Translations under genes and position numbers: made by a program
Notes under the pieces: generated by a model
The model's database searches: none
Seen by the model: only the letters and a program-made list of their open reading frames with translations
What the model was told of the DNA's origin: nothing
Part shown: piece by piece, positions 44,768 through 55,376 of the stretch
Layout: each line of letters begins with the position of its first letter
Position numbering within the stretch: position 1 is the first letter of the stretch
From: Symsagittifera roscoffensis
Taxonomy: Eukaryota > Xenacoelomorpha > Acoela > Convolutidae
DNA length: 64,000 bases
Direction: 5' to 3'
NCBI RefSeq assembly: GCF_963678635.1
Contig: NC_087063.1
Coordinates: 6,850,386-6,914,385, forward strand

Positions 44768-45622
44768 TTACATCTCAGTGTCACTTAACACCTTACTGCC
44801 ATATGCAATGGGACGGAGAACGGTTCTCCCATTCCATTCCTGCTCCTGATGCAGTATTTCCGAGATGGCTACTACTGATGCGTCTGTGTCAAGAACATAC
44901 ATGCCCTTTTCATTAGGCATGCCTAGCACTTGCGCTTCGCACAGTTCCCGCTTTTTGTTCTCAAAAGCCGTTTGACCTTCATCGCTCCACTCGAACTTTT
45001 TCCCTTTGTTGCGCATCAGCTTCTGCATCGGATACACCTTGTCTGCATATCTTTTTATGAACTCACGGTAGTAGTTGGCAAACCCTAGGAAGCTCATGAG
45101 CAGTGTGTCCGTTCTGGGAGCATTCCATGTCAACACAGCTTCCACTGCTTCCGGGTCCAGCCTCACACCATGCCTGTCCACCCTTCTTCCCAGGTAATTG
45201 ATTGAGTCCCTAAGGATTTCACATTTCGATGGTTTGCACTTCAAGTCTGCTCTTTTCATGCATCCAAAGACCTCATCGAGCCAATCAATGTGGTCTTCCA
45301 GGGTCGGTGTTGCTATGACTATGTCATCCACGTAACACATCACAAGATTCCCGTATATCTTTGTCACTCTGGTCAAAGCCTTAGCCATCAGTCTTTGAAA
45401 AGTGGCCGTTGTGTTGCACACGCCGAAGGGCATCCTCTTCCACTGGTACAAACCCAACTCACACGCGAATCCGGTCTTTTCTCTATCCTTCTTCCGCAGA
45501 GGGACCTGCCAGAAGCCAGAACCCAAGTCCAATGTGGTGAAGAACTTGGCAGCACCAAGATTAGAGAGGCTCTCGTCTATTCGCGGTATCGGGTACGCAT
45601 CTTTTATTGTTACCGAGTTCAA
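44768..45622 (-). pseudogene. Giant element reverse transcriptase and start of RNase H
   Basis: 284 codons. RT motifs: TIKDAYPIPRIDESL, FFTTLDLGSGFWQVPL (first catalytic Asp), QWKRMPFGVCNTTATFQRLM and CYVDDIVIATP with the YVDD box at residues 97-100. Then KCKPSKCEI, FLGFANYYREFIK (connection) and YVLDTDASVVAISEIL (RNase H, first Asp, residues 245-249). It is joined upstream by a frameshift at about 45620. The catalytic residues are preserved. Confidence 0.93.
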
Positions 45623-46248
45623 GTAGCGAAATTCTCAACAAAACCCAAGCTGCCCCCTTTCTTTTTCGCCATTTTTACCCCGCAAGCCCATAGCGATTTC
45701 GAGGGCTCTATCATGTCGTATTCGAGCAACATTTCTATTTCCGCCCGGCACGCTTCCAATTCATGTGGCTTCATTCGTCTTGCGCCTTCCCAATGGGGAA
45801 CGGCGCCTTCCTCAAGTTCAATTTCGTGTTCGACGAAATTAGAGCAAGCGATATCCGCCTCATGTCTTGAGAATACATCCGCGTTCCGATTTAAAACCTC
45901 TCGTAGTAGCTCGAAATCTCCCTCGCCGATTTTCCCTTTTAAGTGTTCTATCTCTGGCAAAACCGGTTTGTCAGACTCTAGTTCATATGACGAGGGGCGT
46001 TCCGGAAAATTCGAGCAGCTCGATAAGCCGTCGTCCATGTCGGACTTCATTGAAAACATTTTATGAAATGATTTTAATTCATTAAATCTTTTTAAAATTT
46101 TATCTTTATTGGCATAATAAGGACAGTCTTTCACACCATATTTCTTCAAGTTTTGTGTCTCTTCATAGTCGGTCCTCATCCGCAAAGCTATACCAAGCTT
46201 CTTTCCACGCTGGATTGAAACCGTGGTGTCCAGTGTGTTCAATAACAC
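45619..46248 (-). pseudogene. Giant element segment between protease and RT
   Basis: 209 codons in the frame of 46255-46617, separated from it by one stop. It contains the usual entry to RT: LNRNADVFSRHEADI, VEHEIELEEGAVPHWEGARRM and EIEMLLEYDMIEPSKSLWACGVKMAKKK. A frameshift near 45620 breaks the link to the catalytic part. Confidence 0.8.
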
Positions 46249-46254
46249 ACTGAT

Positions 46255-47159
46255 TCACAGTCCGTTTCGCGTTACCGAGAAGCTCCGGCCTAAAATTACT
46301 GAGCTTTGACTATTTGGATTTGGTACCAAACAAACCTGTTTACTATCACTTAACGAATTTAAATTTCTCATTCTAAAAATTAATACTATTGCTTGTCCCG
46401 GCTGTAGTTTTACTTTTCTGTCTAAAAGAATTGGTACCTTGTTTTCCTCTGTTATTATCCTATTAATTGGTTTCTTAACATACTTTTGATCCGGGTTCCT
46501 AGTCCTTATTAGACCGTTCTTCAAGTCGATCATCACGTCGAAATTCTTGAAGAAATCTCTGCCCAAGATGAATTGATCGGCGCCGTCCGAATTCTCTACC
46601 ACCAGGAAGCTATCCAAAGATCCCGTCCTCCCATATGGAGAACCGTTATTGGTATTCTTCCGGCTACGTAAATCGCTCCTCGATTAGCAGCGGCCAGTCG
46701 GAGATTCGTTGGAATTATATCTTCCCTCGTGAAGCCCATTATTTCCCAAGTTTTTATCGACATCACACTCACTACCGCTCCTGTTTCCAGAAGCCCTGTG
46801 ATTTCGATTTTCTTGCCATTGGTGTCGAGCAGATGTGCAGTCACATCTGCTTCGTACCCAATGTGTACTGGGTCTTGCTCCATCATGGCGTCATGGCCTA
46901 TCCTGCGGACTTTGAGTTCTTCTTCACCCAGATAGATCTGCCCTATTTGGTCGCTATCTGTTGTCACATAGGTCCTAGTGTAGATACTGTTTCCATCCAC
47001 GTTCAGCGTCACTTGATACGGCCCATAGACTTCCACGTAGCGTCCATGGAGCTTCTTTATGCGAGGGCCACCCGTTGTTAGTAGCGCTTGCACAGATCTT
47101 GACTCACTGCGTGGCTCCACCTGCCTCAGATAATCTGCATATGTGTCCAAATGCATCAT
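46255..47159 (-). pseudogene. Giant element protease region
   Basis: Two overlapping frames, 46596-47159 and 46255-46617. The retropepsin-like segment shows ITGLLETGAVVSVM, where the catalytic DTG is ETG (Asp to Glu, likely inactivating), and the C-terminal FILGRDFFKNFDVMIDL. Upstream is a conserved-looking domain (TTGGPRIKKLHGRYVEVYGP). A frameshift lies at about 46600. Assignment as aspartic protease rests on the ETGA and ILGRD pair and on position between gag and RT. Confidence 0.75.
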
Positions 47160-47690
47160 AGTGAACTCAGATTTCTAATTACCTGGTGTCCTGCTACCGA
47201 GATTACTGACTGTATTTTGCTTCCTTGTGGCACCATGCCGAACCTCTGCCCGGAAATCACATTAAGTTTCATGCTCAAACTACTTGGTGCCTTTGTCTCT
47301 TCGGCTTCTGTTGCCTCCAAGGTACTCAGTTTCTCCTGTAGTTTCTCATTTTCCAGTTCGCGTTTCACTTTTTGTTCGATCTCTTTTGTCACCAGTTCCT
47401 GCTGCACTCTATTTAGAGCATCCCTCGCGGCTGCCCTATAATCAATCTTGAAGTCAACGACCGCAGTCACTGGTTCCGGTTCGCATGTCTCTTTGGTTAC
47501 CGCTTGCATTTTCTTCGTCGCCAGCTCTTGCGGTTTGTCTTTTCTGCGCGCCTCCGCTTCACTCAATAGCTGAGCCTTGCTGGCTTTCACGCCTTATAAA
47601 GCTTCCTCATGCCTTGGATGCTTGATGTCTGCTACAGCATCCCAGAATTGCGGACAATCCGATTTAAAATGACCTTCCAAGTTGCAAAAG
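47156..47690 (-). pseudogene. Giant element second zinc knuckle and linker
   Basis: In the frame of gag but after its stop at 47693. FFCNLEGHFKSDC follows the stop codon, which appears to replace the first Cys of a second CCHC knuckle. 47156-47590 (144 codons, after another stop) is charged and helical (VKRELENEKLQEKLSTLEA) and leads to the protease frame by a frameshift near 47157. Confidence 0.65.
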
Positions 47691-47692
47691 AA

Positions 47693-49660
47693 TTACCTCG
47701 GGCCGAATTTCGCAATTACTCCTCTCATGAAATCTTCATGATCGACGTCTGACGCATCTTCGTTCTCGAGGCTAAAGCCTATTGCTTTCATGCACTGTTT
47801 ATAAGCTGGGCATGCTGACATATGATGATCCGTTGAACTGCAATTGGCACAAGGGCGTCTCTTGTCCATATCATCCTTCGGTTTATACCAGTTATTCCCT
47901 TGGTTTGCTGGTCCGTTGTTAAAACTGCCATAATTGTTCTTATAATGTCCAGCTCTCGAAGGAGGTTTCAACAAAAGATACTCCTTTGACTTGAGCCTCA
48001 ACTCCTCTGGTGTTGGCGCATTGGTTGATAGTGGTGTGCAATGCGTTGCTAGCATTGTTCGAAGTTCATCATTCTTCACACCATCAATGAATTTTGAGGC
48101 TACCGCCAGGTTCATCCTCCTGTTTGACTCGTCCGGTTGGCTACGCCTTCTAAGCATCTCCAAATCGTCTAGAAATTCGTCTATCGTCTCATCTTCTCGT
48201 TGCCTCCTTTTCTCGAAGCGCATCATTGCTTGGTGTCCTTGCACCTCTGAGCCAAAACGATTCAACAAGATTTCGAAGATTTTCTCAGGAGTATCCCGCT
48301 GATATTGCTTTATGGCCATCACACAGTTTAGGGCTGTCCCTTCCAAGTTACTGGTGAGCGATTTGCACTCTTGCCTTTCTGACAGGTCTTCTTCCTCAAA
48401 ATGCAGTTTCATCACCTCTATCAAGGTGTCAATGCAGCCGTCAGATTCGTCTTTATAGCATCTTGGTTTCTTAAAGACTCTTCTAGACTTTTCACTGCGT
48501 TCAATAGTTCTGGATAACCTCGTCAGGAATGTCTCCAAAGACCTGTTCAAGGGTTCAAAGGCTGTGGCCATTGCCGTAGCATCTCTTGAGTGCCCCGGCT
48601 GAGTATCATCGCACCTTGTTAAGGGCTCTGTATTCGGTGCATCTCTGCAATCCGAATCGCCGTGACTGTTTCCCCCTTGGCCCACATGACTCCTTCCTGG
48701 GCTCGCATGTCTCCTGTTACCGGAATCACCTCTCCCAGTCGCATGTGTGCCTTGCGTCGGTCGATCGTTTGAGGTCTGTCTGTTCCCACTTGAACTTGCT
48801 CTACTGTTTGGGCCCCATGTTCTATTATCCCTTGTGGCATAGCCTGATGAACTGCCCATACCTCTAGTGGATCCATATGTCCTCCTCCTTTGATGGTCAT
48901 TGAAGTTCACCTTCGGCTCCCTGCTGGGACCTCCCGAGTTCGGTTCCCCTTCTTTTGGTCCACTCTTACTGCCTAGTAGCCCGTCCAACCTATCCATGAT
49001 AGCCTGAGTTCGCCTCTCCATCATCGCATCTATCTTTGTGTCAAGAGTCCCAAGAGACTGCTCTTGCTGAATTCTTAACTTTTCCATGTCGTCCCTTAAG
49101 CGTAACTCTCTCTGTTTCTTTTCTCTTGTCATTCGCGACAATTTCTTCGCTTTGTGCTCGTCCGTTCTTTCCTTCAAGCGTTTTTCGCTCCTACCAACTT
49201 CTTGTCTATTGCGGTTTATTTCTTCCCGCATACTTTCTCTTTCAACGTGGACTGCTCTTTCTAGTTCACTAATTCTTATGGACATATGTTCATTTTGTTC
49301 TCCTATACTGCAAACTATGTTGTTCAAGGCTTCTTCTAATGATGCCCCGTTTTCTACTAGTGGCGTCACTAGTGGCGGTGTCACCCTGTCGATCCCAGGT
49401 AGCTTCGTTCTGGTCGAGATTCGGGCATTGATTCTCTGCCTCGACGTCTTTTCATTGTCCACCTCAGGATCCGCCGATGCGTTGCCTAGCCCTATGGTTC
49501 TATTATCCCCAGTTCGCGTCTCTGAATTTGTCATACTCACAAAGTCTCTTGACTGGCCTGATGTGTTTGCGTCTTTGCTTATCGTTCTCACCACACCGAA
49601 TTTGTCCATGGTTCCAGTCTCTCTATCGGTGTATGCATCCCTCTCTATCGGTGTATGCAT
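47693..49660 (-). CDS. Giant element Gag
   Basis: 655 codons. Residues about 125-225 are a long charged coiled coil, followed by a Gly/Ser/Arg/Asn-rich linker (about 235-350). A capsid-type helical region follows (GCIDTLIEVMKLHFEEEDL, LTSNLEGTALNCVMAIKQY, FEILLNRFGSEVQGHQAMM). A CX2CX4HX4C zinc knuckle lies at residues 604-617. The N-terminal extension beyond the capsid is unusually long for a Ty3/gypsy Gag. The reading frame probably began further upstream (49645-50276) before frameshifts. No internal stop. Confidence 0.85.
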   Translation of the reverse strand: MHTPIERDAYTDRETGTMDKFGVVRTISKDANTSGQSRDFVSMTNSETRTGDNRTIGLGNASADPEVDNEKTSRQRINARISTRTKLPGIDRVTPPLVTPLVENGASLEEALNNIVCSIGEQNEHMSIRISELERAVHVERESMREEINRNRQEVGRSEKRLKERTDEHKAKKLSRMTREKKQRELRLRDDMEKLRIQQEQSLGTLDTKIDAMMERRTQAIMDRLDGLLGSKSGPKEGEPNSGGPSREPKVNFNDHQRRRTYGSTRGMGSSSGYATRDNRTWGPNSRASSSGNRQTSNDRPTQGTHATGRGDSGNRRHASPGRSHVGQGGNSHGDSDCRDAPNTEPLTRCDDTQPGHSRDATAMATAFEPLNRSLETFLTRLSRTIERSEKSRRVFKKPRCYKDESDGCIDTLIEVMKLHFEEEDLSERQECKSLTSNLEGTALNCVMAIKQYQRDTPEKIFEILLNRFGSEVQGHQAMMRFEKRRQREDETIDEFLDDLEMLRRRSQPDESNRRMNLAVASKFIDGVKNDELRTMLATHCTPLSTNAPTPEELRLKSKEYLLLKPPSRAGHYKNNYGSFNNGPANQGNNWYKPKDDMDKRRPCANCSSTDHHMSACPAYKQCMKAIGFSLENEDASDVDHEDFMRGVIAKFGPR

Positions 49661-50276
49661 CCTTCTCTCGAACTAATGAGGCTGACTTGAGATCCAAAGT
49701 CCACTTGCTCCTCATCGTCCTCTTCTTCATCCTGGGACTCACCTTCATTTCCTGTATCCACTCCCTTGGTGAATGGAAAGTGGTTTCCGAAAGTGTTCTT
49801 CATCCTTTCTGAGAACGATGAGGACGTTGTCTGTTTTTCCGTCACGCCTGCCATCATGGTGTTGTCTGTGGGAGATCTTCTAGTTGCCACAATTTCAGTA
49901 TGGATGTCGGACAGTTCCGACATCCCCTCTCGGTCCAGTGTCCCGGTGGAAGTGGCAAAATCTTCGCCTTGTTCTACCGGAGTAGATTCACTCGCCAGCC
50001 TTCTGTCTCTCCCCTCCGGTCCATGTATTTCCTGGTTCTCATTCATGGCCTGTCCGGATGGACCTCCACTTCTAGCATAGCTTTTCGCTCTTCTGAGGAC
50101 TTCTGTCTCCTGGTTTCAACCATTCTGCCTGAAACCGTCTCCCCTTTTTCAGTCCGGGTTCGTGTGATCCGTTCCAGAAAAGGATCGGTCATTGCTTTTC
50201 TTTGTTTTTCAGGTATGAATTTCCTAGAGCTATTACCTCGTTTAGGTATTCTTGACTTGTCTAGACTCATTTTCAC
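49645..50276 (-). pseudogene. Giant element Gag N-terminal pieces
   Basis: Two short frames, 50043-50276 (77 codons, basic) and 49645-50046 (133 codons, acidic Ser/Glu-rich with QDEEEDDEEQVDF), follow each other in different frames with a few bases of overlap and lead into the gag frame. They are most simply one N-terminal extension split by frameshifts; the ATG at 50276 is the first plausible start after the leader. Confidence 0.5.
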
Positions 50277-53158
50277 TTTATCGCTTCTTACTATCTATAC
50301 ACTCAGTTCGATTGTTAGTGTCCTTTTGATCTGACTACTGATAATAATAACACAACACAATAAATTCCAAAAGTTTCTATTAAATAGTGACCACGAATCC
50401 TTGAATGTTATCACGGCACAGCGTACTTACAACTTATTCACAATAATTGATTATTAGTCGTAAGATTTGAGAACTAGCACAGTATGATGATATCAGTCAA
50501 TTTAAAAGATAGTGTATTCACTACCCAATCAAGCACAAACTGTTGATTTAAAACCAGATATAACTAAATAAGAATTTTTTTTAATGAAAAACGTATGTGT
50601 ATTGTTCTTTTAGTCGGTCGCAGTACAATAGTCGAACTTGTTTTTATAAAGAAATAGCTTTCCCTGCTTGGTGCTGCACCAAACAGACAAAATTTGAAGG
50701 CAGTAATTTTCTCAAGTGGGCATCTTTTGCACCCACCGAGTCCTTTGTTACCTATCTGCCTTCGGACTGCCCGAGCTAGACCTACTAAAATCCTCAGGGC
50801 AGTCACTTTTCTCAAAAACGTTTTAGGATTTCAATCCACAGCAATGAGTTACAAACTTTAGACTCAGTGTCGCGAATATCCGAGTCTAGACCAGTTTTGT
50901 TTTGGTCTGGTCTTTTTTGAAAGGCAAGTTACCAGCGCAGTCACTGGTTCCTAGCCTGTCTCCTAATAACCTAACACCCCTTACTGTTATCTTTTCTTCT
51001 GTTTACCCCTCCGGGTTGATAAAAACAGTACACCTCCGGATTGACAAAAAAGGACCCCTCCGGATTGGCAAAATTGAGACCCCTCTGGATTGGGACCCCT
51101 CCAGGTTAGCAAAAGTAAGACCCCTCCGGTTTGGGACCCCTCCGAATTAGGAAAAATCTGGACCCCTCCGGATTGGGACCCCTCCGGCTTTGTAAAAAAA
51201 GACCTTTTCCGAGACTTCCTTGATTTTCAACCTGTACCCCTCCGGATACGTTCTCCGATGCTCTTATGCTGTCTGTATTAACTAGGAAGGGTATGTGGTC
51301 TTTCCCTTGACCCTTCCGGATTGATTTTAAGCCTCTTATTTGATAATTCACTTTAACGGTGAAGGGTCTTATCGCTAGCCTAATTTCGGCACGATTAGTG
51401 TTTTTTTGCCTTTAGCCTTCCCTTTTTGTCTAGAACAGCGTAAAAATGCCTATTCAACCGTTTCTACCCTCTGGTAGGGGTTTAAGGGTTTTCCAAAAAA
51501 GTTTTTTATAAAACGTGAGGGGTCTACACTCCCGAATTGGTGAATTTGCTAAAAACAATCTCAAAAAATTTGCACGCTTTTTTTTCGAATAATTTTTGTT
51601 CTTATTAGTAGGCTCAGCTAATTTCTGATCTATCGGTATCAAGGTCAACTGGATCTGTCCAGTAGTTCCAAAGTTATTAACCAAAACGTCTTTTTTCTAA
51701 AGTCAAGAACTTTCTCTCTTATAGGTTCCGCCTAACTTTTTCCGCAATTCTGTTCTTTTCGAACTAAAAATTATTGATCCGAGCTCAGAAGGCCTATACT
51801 TTTCTAGTTCATTGCAAAAAACCCGCTCTAAAACACTTTAGCTGAAAAAATTTGCAAGAAAACTATGCTACCTGGACCCCTCCGGATTGATGAATCCACT
51901 GAATCAAACACGTTAAGATCGATTTCTCTGTAATCCGGAAGGCTTTCGGTAAACGGGTCTTAAAACCTGTGGATTCACTAGTGGACGTTGTCCGAACAAC
52001 TATTTTTACTGTCCTAACTCAAAAATTTCAAAAAATTTTTTGATTTTATAGTGTTCCGTTTTCTCAAAAATCGCGAAAATTCGGTTTTGGGTACCAAACT
52101 AGTTCCAAACACTTCTGAACTAAACTCAATCTGTTCTACCTATAATACTAGCACAGTTACAATGTAATTCACTAATTTAGCGCTCTTTTCTGTTTCAAAA
52201 AATATAGATATTTCAAAAATCACGATTTGTGGGGGGATCAAAATATCGCTATTTTGACCCTAAAAACCGGTCCGCTTACTGTGTTTTTCACTGAAAAACG
52301 ATATAGGAGTATTAATATAGGCTAAATAAGTAATAATATTAGTAATACTATACCCCTCCGGGTTCGTTCAATATCTGAATTAAGGTGCTTTACTCGGATT
52401 TTCGCAGTTCGGTGAAGGGTCACTACAGTGCAGCACTTTCGAGCCCCCCACAGATTACTATCTTATTTTTTTTGTACCAAAAGGGATACAAAACTTGTTA
52501 ACGATACCCAACAGTCGACTGTCGTTGTCGTTGAGTCCCTCTTTGTTGCTCCTTGTACTGCTTGCCGGATCAGTTTTCTACCAAGACCCCTCCGGATTGA
52601 GCGCAAATCAGCAGACCCTTCCGGATTGAGCGCAAATTAGCATTAACGTGCTTAAATACTCAAACAACCCAACAGTGCAAGCCTCACAAACGGGCTACAA
52701 AATGATCGTAACGAGACTGATTGATATAAATGCCTGTAACAACAATATTTGTATCAAAAACAAACGGGAGGGTCGGATCACATCTTGTCTGGGGGGATGA
52801 TTTCTACTGCTTTTTTACTTTTTTACTGTTTTTGGTTTTTTCGGTTATTTTTTATGTTTTTTGTTTTTCTTGGGTATTATACCACTTTTTGTTTGTTTTT
52901 AAGTATATCTTTAACTGTTTTTGGTCACGGACCACTCAGGAAAGGACGGGACCGCGAATCCCCCCACCCTTCCTGGTTCGTAAATTTTCGGTCTCAACTA
53001 GGTTAAAAAGCTATTCACGGGAATCCGGAAGGCTTCCGCGTTCCAAACTACCCCTCCGCCCCGGCGGTTAGGGCCTATTAAGGGCGTTATTATGATCATC
53101 CGCTCGGCGTGGAGTGCTCGTTAACGGTTCTGCCGGTCATGATGTTAAAAAAGAATAA
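50277..53158 (-). repeat. 5' leader of the giant element with scattered CCCCTCCGG motifs
   Basis: About 2.9 kb without a credible ORF. ACCCCTCCGGATTG and close variants occur at least 16 times in the plus-strand sense: clustered at 51005-51320 (about 11 copies) and again near 51874, 52352, 52585, 52614 and 53049. Some copies are followed by short identical strings (gagcgcaaat). Spacing is irregular, so this is not a simple tandem satellite. The same motif is in the insertion inside the 5' LTR (53604). Confidence 0.75.
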
Positions 53159-53173
53159 CACCCAGGAGCGCCA
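53159..53173 (-). promoter_or_regulatory. Candidate primer-binding site of the giant element
   Basis: On the minus strand TGGCGCTCCTGGGTG lies 12 bases inside the 5' LTR. It shares TGGCGC with the primer sites of elements 1 and 2, and like them is preceded by A, giving ATGG. The 12-base offset weakens the case. Confidence 0.4.
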
Positions 53174-53185
53174 TGAAAACATCTA

Positions 53186-54047
53186 TGTAACATTCGCCCG
53201 GAAGTACATATCGACGGAAAAAAACGAGGTTCTAAAACGACTGGCCAACGTGTAAACAGAGCTCTACAAGCTTTTCAACGTCTCTACCAAGCCAGTTCTT
53301 TTGGTGGTCTTTCTAACATCGGGTCGACAAAAACGTTACTGTTCTCCGGCTACGACCAGAACGCTCAAATTAACTTGTTTACATGCAAATTTAGTGAGCT
53401 CATGGCTACTACTACTTATTACATTACTATTGTTTTTGTTCAGTGATAAAAATCATCATCTCCATCGAAGATGGATCAACCCTTTCCCCCAACTCCTAGC
53501 TTCTCATCCTTGCAAAATGAATTCAATTATAATTAAAAACAATTCAAGACATAACCGGGAAGCTAAAAGTTTATATAAAAGAGTTTCAGTTCAACTCCCG
53601 AGACCCCTCCGGTTTCCTGAATCCGGGGAATTAACGTCCTTATCTTCCTTCCAGAAGGCTGTCTTCTACCCTTCACCGTTGTTGTGAATGGCCTTGCAAC
53701 TATTGTAGCGACACAATAGTTGCAACTCGGAGCGGTCTCTGCTAACTCTGCAATTCGTTGTCGTTTTTCAATCACAATTCTCGTAGTTATCGCTATCGCA
53801 ACTATTGTTGTTCTGATTTTATTCTGGTTTTCTTCCAAATTGGCCGTTTTTGACGCTTCTCAGAATTATTACGTCATCACTTCGAATTTTCAAAATTTCA
53901 AATTACCAGAATTTTTTGACCTTCACAGTTTGACTAATCGTCCCAAAAACGTTGTTTTAATCTCTTAAAACCGTCAATTCGGAAGGTTAGCTGCTAAAAT
54001 TTCGAATCCATCCAATCTGCAGTTTTTTCCATTGAGGTCGAATGTCA
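53186..54047 (-). repeat. 5' LTR of the giant element
   Basis: Partner of 27759-28624. It contains a perfect 13-bp inverted repeat (53694-53706 and 53713-53725), an insertion of about 58 bp with the CCCCTCCGG motif (about 53604-53661), and a plus-strand TATATAAAAG near 53573. The outer end abuts the CAGGC target duplication. Confidence 0.92.
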
Positions 54048-54052
54048 CAGGC

Positions 54053-54800
54053 CTTCACAACATACTTGACGCGAACCTACTTGGGGAGCTGACGGCGGAG
54101 ACAGCCAACTAGGCCAGCTAAGAAAACACATCTTAGCAAAGGACAGAGAAGGATTTCTGAGACTGGGCAGCTATATGGCAAATTTTTAGGACGACGCTTC
54201 AGTAATAAACGACTATATTATCATTGACAACAGAGTAGCAATTCCAACATGTCTGAGGAAGGCGGTTATGGCCCAATTGCACAGGACACACCCAGGGCAG
54301 GAGGCAATAGTGGATGCGGCACAATATCTAAGGAGGCCAAAATACACAGGGAGATCGTAGACCTGTGCTAATCCTGCAGATCATGCTCCGCGTATGGTTA
54401 GAACCTTAAAACGTCAAAATCATACAATTCGGCAGAACCCTTGCCGGAATTATCGGGAGTGAAAGAAGAATTACAAAGGGATTTTGCTGGTCCCATGTTC
54501 GATTCTAAGGGGGAAAAGAACTGTTTATTCTAGTTGCAATTGACCGGTTTTCAAAATACTCATCTGCTATGATCACCAGGAACTCAAAGAACGAGAAAAC
54601 AGTCAAATTTTTAAACAAATATATTCACCAACATAGTATACCAAAGAACTTAAGGACAGACCAATATTCTGGTTTCAAAAACGCTAAAGTAGCAGAATTT
54701 TGTAAAGCTAAGCGATTAAATCATTTTCTGTCCGGTAGGAGACCACCGCGGGTGTGGGTTGGTAGAAAGACGTATTCAGACTGTAAAAAGTAAACTAGGC
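54053..54800 (+). pseudogene. Element 2 integrase, zinc finger and catalytic core
   Basis: Picks up exactly where 27758 breaks off. LHRTHPGQEAIVDAAQYL corresponds to LHLTHPGQGGMLEAAKHV in element 1. Then RDFAGPMFDSKG (first Asp), VAIDRFSKYSSAMI and LRTDQYSGFKNA (second Asp), with the Glu in LVERRIQTVKSK after a frameshift near 54730. Several stops and a frameshift lie before and within the core, so it is inactive. Confidence 0.82.
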
Positions 54801-55346
54801 ACAATGCAACTTTATCCAAATTTTGAAGATATACAATCAGCAGTCAAATCGATATTGGAAGATATTCGGTTAACACGTCACAGCATTCTTAAGAAGTCAC
54901 CATTCGAACTTCATTTCGGACGGAAACCGAATACAGAATGGTCTAATTTTAGGAATAAACTAATCTGTTCTTTAAATCTAGATCAACAGAAACTCGAAGT
55001 ATCCCTACTGAAGCCGGGAAAAATGCGAGAATCGGCAGACTCAAGGACCAGACTGAAGGTGGTGAAGAAGGGAATGGTGAGCAGAGACATGTCACCAAAG
55101 TTGAAGAGATCAGACGAAGAGCCAGATAGCATCAGGACCTTAGAGAAATTGGCGAAGGCAGCATCCTACTGGAAAGCGCATAAAAGACACCTCACATACA
55201 AGGAGGGATCAGAGGCGTTGAGGAATTTGACAGAAATAAATCCTCTATTAGCAGCAAGCCTCAGAAGCGATTTGAACCAAGGGACGCTCCGATTCAGTGT
55301 GGAACAGGAGACGCCAGTACAGAGAACAAAAACAAGTAACACTTAG
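54759..55346 (+). pseudogene. Element 2 integrase C-terminal half
   Basis: 195 codons from the catalytic-Glu region (VERRIQTVK) through SILKKSPFELHFGRKPNTEW, a typical integrase segment, and then a Lys/Arg-rich tail with EALRNLTEINPLLAASL. Single open frame, ending at TAG. The downstream part is in another frame. Confidence 0.75.
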
Positions 55347-55376
55347 TTAGATCTTATTCACTACCGGAGAAAGTAA

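Larger units (their letters stand above)
27759..54047 (-). mobile_element. Giant 26.3 kb LTR retrotransposon nested in element 2
   Basis: Direct repeats of about 865 bp at both ends start TGTAACATTCG and end CGAATGTCA. The 5-bp duplication CAGGC flanks them (27754-27758 and 54048-54052), and the flanks rejoin the coding region of element 2. Gag, protease, RT, RNase H and integrase run right to left between 50.3 and 41.3 kb in Ty3/gypsy order. A further about 9 kb of coding sequence (40.9-31.9 kb) lies between pol and the 3' LTR. The element is visibly GC-richer than its surroundings. Stops and frameshifts occur in every ORF and the LTRs differ by large indels, so it is an old or error-laden copy. 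Confidence 0.93.
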
